Below, one piece after another: positions 60,511 through 64,000 of a DNA stretch of 64,000 bases. The notes under the pieces are model-generated. The model was not told the DNA's origin and ran no database searches. It saw nothing but the letters and a program-made list of their open reading frames with translations. The stretch's first letter is position 1. Every line of letters begins with the position of its first letter. The DNA comes from Burkholderia sp. (GTDB lineage: Bacteria > Pseudomonadota > Gammaproteobacteria > Burkholderiales > Burkholderiaceae), in the NCBI GenBank assembly GCA_030151225.1, contig JASLEG010000087.1, positions 38,191 through 102,190 on the forward strand. The letters run 5' to 3'. Both the position numbers and the translations under genes were made by a program.

Positions 60511-61101
60511 ATGCCATTTTCGATGCCAGACGCAGCGTTAGGTGCAATAGGTGCCTCAGTCGTTGCTGCGACTGTCTCCCTGATCGGTTTGACCGTGACG
60601 AAGGAGCAGAAAGTTTCCGAGCTTCGGCAGGCCTGGATTGACGCGTTGCGCGCAGACTTGTCCGAGCTGCTCAGTCACGCCCAAGCCATTCATGGCGCCG
60701 TATCAGCGCAGTACCAAACGCGTCAGGATCTTTGGTCAAACGTGAGCGAACACTTCGTGGGTATCAGTCGAGCTGCGGCAAGCATCGAATTGCGTCTCAA
60801 TCCGAATGAGGAGCCGGCCAAGGCAATCCTGGCGTGTCTTCGGGAGTACGAGGCGCTGTTTAACTCAAGTAGCCCTATCGATTTCAAGTCGATCAGCGGT
60901 ATAGAGCGGAGGCTCATTAGTGCGGCACAACCGTTTCTCAGAGCGGAGTGGAAACGCGTAAAGCGCGGTGAGCCGATCTATAGAATCGCGAAGCATGCTT
61001 CCTGGCTTACGCTGGTGATACTGCTTTTCGTGTTGTTGTATACGCAGTGGAGTAGCTCGCCTACGCATGCTACGCGCGAGAGCGTCAGCCAAGCGAAATA
61101 G
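60511..61101 (+). CDS. Membrane protein with two end membrane segments
   Basis: 196 residues. N-terminal hydrophobic segment (ALGAIGASVVAATVSLIGLTV), long helical middle (ELRQAWIDALRADLSELLSHAQAIHGAV), C-terminal segment (WLTLVILLFVLLYTQW). Such two-TM helical proteins occur in phage and plasmid accessory regions; no role assigned. Confidence 0.6.
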   Translation: MPFSMPDAALGAIGASVVAATVSLIGLTVTKEQKVSELRQAWIDALRADLSELLSHAQAIHGAVSAQYQTRQDLWSNVSEHFVGISRAAASIELRLNPNEEPAKAILACLREYEALFNSSSPIDFKSISGIERRLISAAQPFLRAEWKRVKRGEPIYRIAKHASWLTLVILLFVLLYTQWSSSPTHATRESVSQAK

Positions 61102-61109
61102 GAAACGCA

Positions 61110-61367
61110 ATGAGAGCCGCCAAGGAGATTGAACTGTCGCAAAGTGAGCATGTGCTGATTGAGTCGATCATCAAACACATCTACCCCGAGCCGACCGAAG
61201 GAACCATGCTGCCGATCGAGCCAGGCGAAGCGCGAGCCGCAGCCGGCCTCGCGCGCAAGGGCATCGTGACAATCGGACCCGACGCGGACGGCGCCCGCTC
61301 AATGACGTTCACGGCCCTCGGCGCGGCAGTCTACAACCGCTGTCTCGGTGATCGTGCACGCTGGTGA
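61110..61367 (+). CDS. Small hypothetical protein
   Basis: 85 residues (ELSQSEHVLIESIIKHIYPEPTEGTML); GLARKGIVTIGPDADGARSMTFTALG resembles the end of a small winged helix. Array member. Confidence 0.5.
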   Translation: MRAAKEIELSQSEHVLIESIIKHIYPEPTEGTMLPIEPGEARAAAGLARKGIVTIGPDADGARSMTFTALGAAVYNRCLGDRARW

Positions 61368-61415
61368 TCGCATCACCGTCTAAACCTGTGCTGATACCGC
61401 TACGAAGGACGAACC

Positions 61416-61610
61416 ATGTTCACTGATGCAAAACGGGAACTCAAAGAGCTGATCGCTCTGGTTGACCAACTCGCGCGTGAAGACGCCACACGCTCGGCCA
61501 GGCCGGATATTGTGCCGGCCGACGGCTACGACGAGTCGCGTCGATCGCGAGAGCTGCGCGCGATCGCGCTCATGGAAAAGTATGAGCTTCAAGGCTGGAA
61601 TCGGCGCTGA
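61416..61610 (+). CDS. Small hypothetical protein
   Basis: 64 residues, charged and helical (KRELKELIALVDQLARED). Start preceded by GAAGGACG. Unknown. Confidence 0.45.
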   Translation: MFTDAKRELKELIALVDQLAREDATRSARPDIVPADGYDESRRSRELRAIALMEKYELQGWNRR

Positions 61611-61625
61611 TCGGGAGAGTGCGAC

Positions 61626-61922
61626 ATGCACAAGCACTTCGTTGCAGGGCAAGCGGTGACGTGGGCGAGCCAAGCTGGCGGAGTCACGAAGCAGAAAATC
61701 GGCTTCGTAGAACAGGTTGTGCCGGCAGGTGGCCTTCCCGATCGCGGACGATTCGAGCAGCTCTATCTCACGTCGGGTGTCGGGTTGCCGCGCGATCACG
61801 TCTCCTACGTCGTTCGCGTAGCCGGCAAGACTGCGCGCTCGTCAGGAAAAGTGTACTGGCCTCGCGTGCCGACGCTGAGCGCGTATGCGTCGGCGCACTT
61901 CGATACCGTCAAGAGCGCGTGA
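61626..61922 (+). CDS. Small hypothetical protein
   Basis: 98 residues, beta-rich (GQAVTWASQAGGVTKQKIGFVEQVVPAG, DHVSYVVRVAGKTARSSGKVYWPRV). Reads like a small SH3-like fold. Array member. Confidence 0.5.
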   Translation: MHKHFVAGQAVTWASQAGGVTKQKIGFVEQVVPAGGLPDRGRFEQLYLTSGVGLPRDHVSYVVRVAGKTARSSGKVYWPRVPTLSAYASAHFDTVKSA

Positions 61923-61945
61923 GCGCGGGCGCGAAGGAGCCGGAG

Positions 61946-62200
61946 ATGGGAATCACGCTCGAAGCCGCGAAAGAGATCTACCGCAAGGCGATCGACTCGC
62001 GTGCGGCAGATGGTGAGGGCGAGGAGTGGTGGAACAAAGTCGCGGACGAGATCCGTGGCGTGATCGCCGCGCGGACGCTCGATGGAGCCACTGCGGTGAT
62101 CGCATGGTGGCACCACGACTGGACGTGCGTGAGTGACACGCCTCGAGCTGCCGCGAAGCGAATCCGTGAGGCGGGTCGTGAGCTGCGTGCAAAAGCATAG
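61946..62200 (+). CDS. Small protein with WWHHDWTC motif, paralogue of 44876
   Basis: 84 residues, GGAGCCGGAG upstream. AAKEIYRKAIDSRAADGEGEEWWNKVADE and IAWWHHDWTCVSDTP align with 44876-45232. Shared by two distant parts of the plasmid, so probably a family with a plasmid role. Function unknown. Confidence 0.65.
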   Translation: MGITLEAAKEIYRKAIDSRAADGEGEEWWNKVADEIRGVIAARTLDGATAVIAWWHHDWTCVSDTPRAAAKRIREAGRELRAKA

Positions 62201-62247
62201 GAGCCCGCTGAGATGAAAGTGCCGCACATCTAAACGCCTTGCGACAC

Positions 62248-62376
62248 ATGGGGAACGGCCGAGAGCTCAATCGAGCTACGGCGCTCTATCACCTGGCGGC
62301 CGCCCTCACCGGTGTGCCGGCGCACGCGGCAGGCGCCTTGGAAACGGCAGCGCATCTCGCGCGAGACGCTGGCTAA
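62248..62376 (+). CDS. Possible very small protein
   Basis: 42-residue helical frame (MGNGRELNRATALYHLAAAL) filling the gap before the next gene. No strong ribosome site. Tentative. Confidence 0.3.
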   Translation: MGNGRELNRATALYHLAAALTGVPAHAAGALETAAHLARDAG

Positions 62377-62416
62377 GCGGACAACGGAAACCAAGGAAAA
62401 CGCTGGCCTGGCCGGC

Positions 62417-62731
62417 ATGGGAAAAGAACGTATGAGCATTATCATTTTGGCGTTTGTCTGTATTGTCTTAGTTGTCGTCGGCCGCAAGATTCCCGCGGTA
62501 CTCGAGACGACGCGCAAGCACCCCGTGGCAGGTGTCGTTGGCGGAATCGCCGTCTTCGCCGGCGCGGGTTTGGTGATGAGCACCGCGCTAGACCGTGCGA
62601 CCCATGTGGAGCCCGTTCGAAGCGCCACCACGCAGCCTGGTCATGCTGCCGCCAACCAAGAACATCAGCCGATGGGGCAGGCTCTGCGCAGCCTGTTTCC
62701 GTTCATGGCAAAGAACGAAGAGCAAAACTGA
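62417..62731 (+). CDS. Small membrane protein (tandem paralogue 1)
   Basis: 104 residues (or 99 from the ATG at 62432). IIILAFVCIVLVVVGRKIP membrane segment, then KHPVAGVVGGIAVFAGAGLVMSTALD. It aligns with the next gene: V.RKIP..L..T.KH.VAG.VGG.AV..GA.LV...A.D. Unknown function. Confidence 0.55.
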   Translation: MGKERMSIIILAFVCIVLVVVGRKIPAVLETTRKHPVAGVVGGIAVFAGAGLVMSTALDRATHVEPVRSATTQPGHAAANQEHQPMGQALRSLFPFMAKNEEQN

Positions 62732-62772
62732 TCTTGGATCGGAAAACGCCGGCGCGCCGGCACCAGGGAAAA

Positions 62773-62997
62773 ATGGGGTTTGTCGTCTTGGCTGCAATCT
62801 GTATCACCTTGGTTCTCGTTGTGCGGAAGATCCCACAGATCCTGATGTCGACACAAAAACATTCCGTAGCCGGCATCGTTGGCGGACTCGCGGTCAAGGT
62901 CGGTGCCGCACTTGTGCTGCGCACCGCGATCGACCAAACGAGTAGTGGCGCGCCGGTTGACCGCAGTGACGTGGTTGACCGTCTAGCCGATCAATAA
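62773..62997 (+). CDS. Small membrane protein (tandem paralogue 2)
   Basis: 74 residues (start MGFVVLAAICITLVLVVRKIPQIL, GGGAAAA upstream). Same plan as the preceding gene. The leader repeats the palindromic spacer GCCGGCGCGCCGGC between GGAAAAC and GGGAAAAA. Confidence 0.55.
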   Translation: MGFVVLAAICITLVLVVRKIPQILMSTQKHSVAGIVGGLAVKVGAALVLRTAIDQTSSGAPVDRSDVVDRLADQ

Positions 62998-63009
62998 ACA
63001 GCGCGAAAA

Positions 63010-63498
63010 ATGAAGCAATTCTTTATTTTTTTACTATTCATCAGCTGCTTCCGTTTCGTCCTCGCTGACGCCGATCATCCAGAGACGGCGAATACGTTTC
63101 TATATCCATGGAAAACGGGAAGAATTATGGTCCCGTATAGCCGTACAGCGATCGCGATAACTGGCCCGGTGAATTTTAGAGGTACTACCCTCAGTTTTGG
63201 TGGGAAGAAAGTTCGGAAGAAATTCGTGGGTCTATTTTTCCGCGATTGGGAAGCGTCCCATAGGCCTGTAACGGCCAGTGTTTACGAACTGGAGCGCGAT
63301 CCCGGGCCGTTAGTTAGAGGTAACACGCTATGTTCAGGGAGGGCCCGCTATGTGGCGATATGGCTTGCCGGTGACAGAGACCAGACGTCAGGCAGAGGGC
63401 TCCTGAACATGGCAGTGTTCTCAAGCGACAGGGTTCCAGAGGATAGCTATGATGCCGGCCTTTGCGGAACTTTCGCGTATAGAATCGAGGAAGACTAG
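63010..63498 (+). CDS. Exported hypothetical protein
   Basis: 162 residues with a signal peptide (MKQFFIFLLFISCFRFVLA). Mature part beta-rich (TAIAITGPVNFRGTTLSFGGKKV; VYELERDPGPL), two Cys (TLCSG, GLCGTF) that may pair. AT-richer than neighbours. Unknown. Confidence 0.55.
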   Translation: MKQFFIFLLFISCFRFVLADADHPETANTFLYPWKTGRIMVPYSRTAIAITGPVNFRGTTLSFGGKKVRKKFVGLFFRDWEASHRPVTASVYELERDPGPLVRGNTLCSGRARYVAIWLAGDRDQTSGRGLLNMAVFSSDRVPEDSYDAGLCGTFAYRIEED

Positions 63499-63524
63499 TC
63501 GCGCTGCCGACATCAAGGAAGATA

Positions 63525-63818
63525 ATGAGCAAACTCACACCTGAGCAAATGGCCATTGGGCGCCAACGGTTTCTCGACGGCAAACCCGAAGTCAAGCGGC
63601 GAATCCAAGAATTGACCGCCGCCCACGCAGACGCTTTAGGCATCAGCCTGGAGCGCCATCGCGAGCTTGAGATCATGCGCGAGCTCGAAGAAGAGGCTAG
63701 AGCGAAGGGCGAAGATTCGATGGAATTGTTTTTCAGCTATATCGCCGAGACTGCAGACGAGTTCGATGCACTAGTAGAGCAACGTCGCGCGGCGATCAAA
63801 AGAAACTCCGGACTTTGA
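63525..63818 (+). CDS. Small charged helical protein
   Basis: 97 residues (MSKLTPEQMAIGRQRFLDGKPEVKRRIQELTAAHAD), helical, no membrane segment. Array member. Confidence 0.5.
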   Translation: MSKLTPEQMAIGRQRFLDGKPEVKRRIQELTAAHADALGISLERHRELEIMRELEEEARAKGEDSMELFFSYIAETADEFDALVEQRRAAIKRNSGL

Positions 63819-63839
63819 CATCGGAAAACGGAACCGGCG

Positions 63840-63998
63840 ATGCGCTTTATCCCAACGGTCTATTCTTCTTCGGGCGGCTCGCTCCCTCGGACCGACGAGC
63901 GGGCGAAAGCCGATTTCATTCGCCAGCACGTGGGGCACGGCTGGACGGAAAGCGACGCGACAGCGCGTTACGAGTTGTGGGTCGCGCGAACCATCGAC
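63840..63998 (+). CDS. Hypothetical protein, truncated by the window edge
   Basis: Open from ATG 63840 to the window end (MRFIPTVYSSSGGSLPRTDER). The preceding junction carries ATCGGAAAACGGA, as at other array genes. At least 53 residues; unknown. Confidence 0.45.
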   Translation, partial: MRFIPTVYSSSGGSLPRTDERAKADFIRQHVGHGWTESDATARYELWVARTID

Positions 63999-64000
63999 AC

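Noticed and set aside
1..64000. tRNA or rRNA genes
   Set aside because: None recognised by eye on either strand; small diverged ones could be missed.

Overview
The window is high-GC proteobacterial DNA and almost certainly part of a large conjugative plasmid from a Burkholderiaceae host (Burkholderia, Paraburkholderia or Caballeronia type). The reasons are the F-type mating-pair genes, two plasmid replication initiators of different families, a ParA/ParB/parS locus, two short H-NS-family proteins with the C-terminal motif common in that family, a YadA-type adhesin, and no chromosomal housekeeping, rRNA or tRNA genes. The host assignment is inference from gene style.

Layout. 1-9.9 kb: the distal part of an F-type transfer operon in canonical order (traU end, trbC, traN split into two proteins, a small periplasmic protein, traF, traH, traG), every junction overlapping as ATGA or GTGA. 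10-15.2 kb: accessory genes, including a lipoprotein, a PLD-family nuclease, a zeta-toxin/KfrB fusion with a possible antitoxin, a BamE-like lipoprotein and an orphan DsbD-alpha domain. 15.2-21.6 kb: a trimeric autotransporter adhesin flanked by two related small genes, then a DUF1173 protein. 21.6-27.9 kb: a double replication/partition block. An IncFII-type RepA sits behind a probable antisense RNA and leader peptide. It is followed by a hairpin-rich region, a Rep_3 initiator with inverted and direct iterons and a DnaA box, then parB-parA and four parS palindromes.

28-47.4 kb: an accessory region marked by two related large tyrosine recombinases (31.8 and 45.5 kb) and by inverted repeats shaped like recombination sites. 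Inside is visibly more AT-rich DNA holding the most interesting block (34.4-39.6 kb): a DNA methyltransferase fused to a target-recognition-like domain, an ATPase with a zinc ribbon and helix-hairpin-helix, a HEPN-like protein with an R-x4-H motif, and a PIN-like nuclease. This reads as a candidate, apparently undescribed, defence operon. A remnant of a restriction-like gene and a small two-gene membrane-protein/DUF2513 cassette follow.

47.4-51.5 kb: an H-NS protein and a type VI secretion module (PAAR tip, VRR-NUC nuclease effector, DUF3396 immunity protein), with a broken second copy of part of the effector 2.4 kb away. 51.5-57.6 kb: an SOS mutagenesis cassette (imuA-imuB-dnaE2), divergent from an SRAP-family protein across a LexA box. 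57.8-64 kb: an array of more than a dozen small, mostly unknown genes on the plus strand, many junctions carrying a GGAAAA motif just after the stop codon, including tandem paralogues.

Together the genes serve transfer (tra), maintenance (rep, par, zeta), host attachment and competition (adhesin, PAAR effector), plasmid/phage conflict (34-40 kb island, DUF3800) and stress-induced mutagenesis (imu). All functional statements come from reading motifs; no database search was possible.
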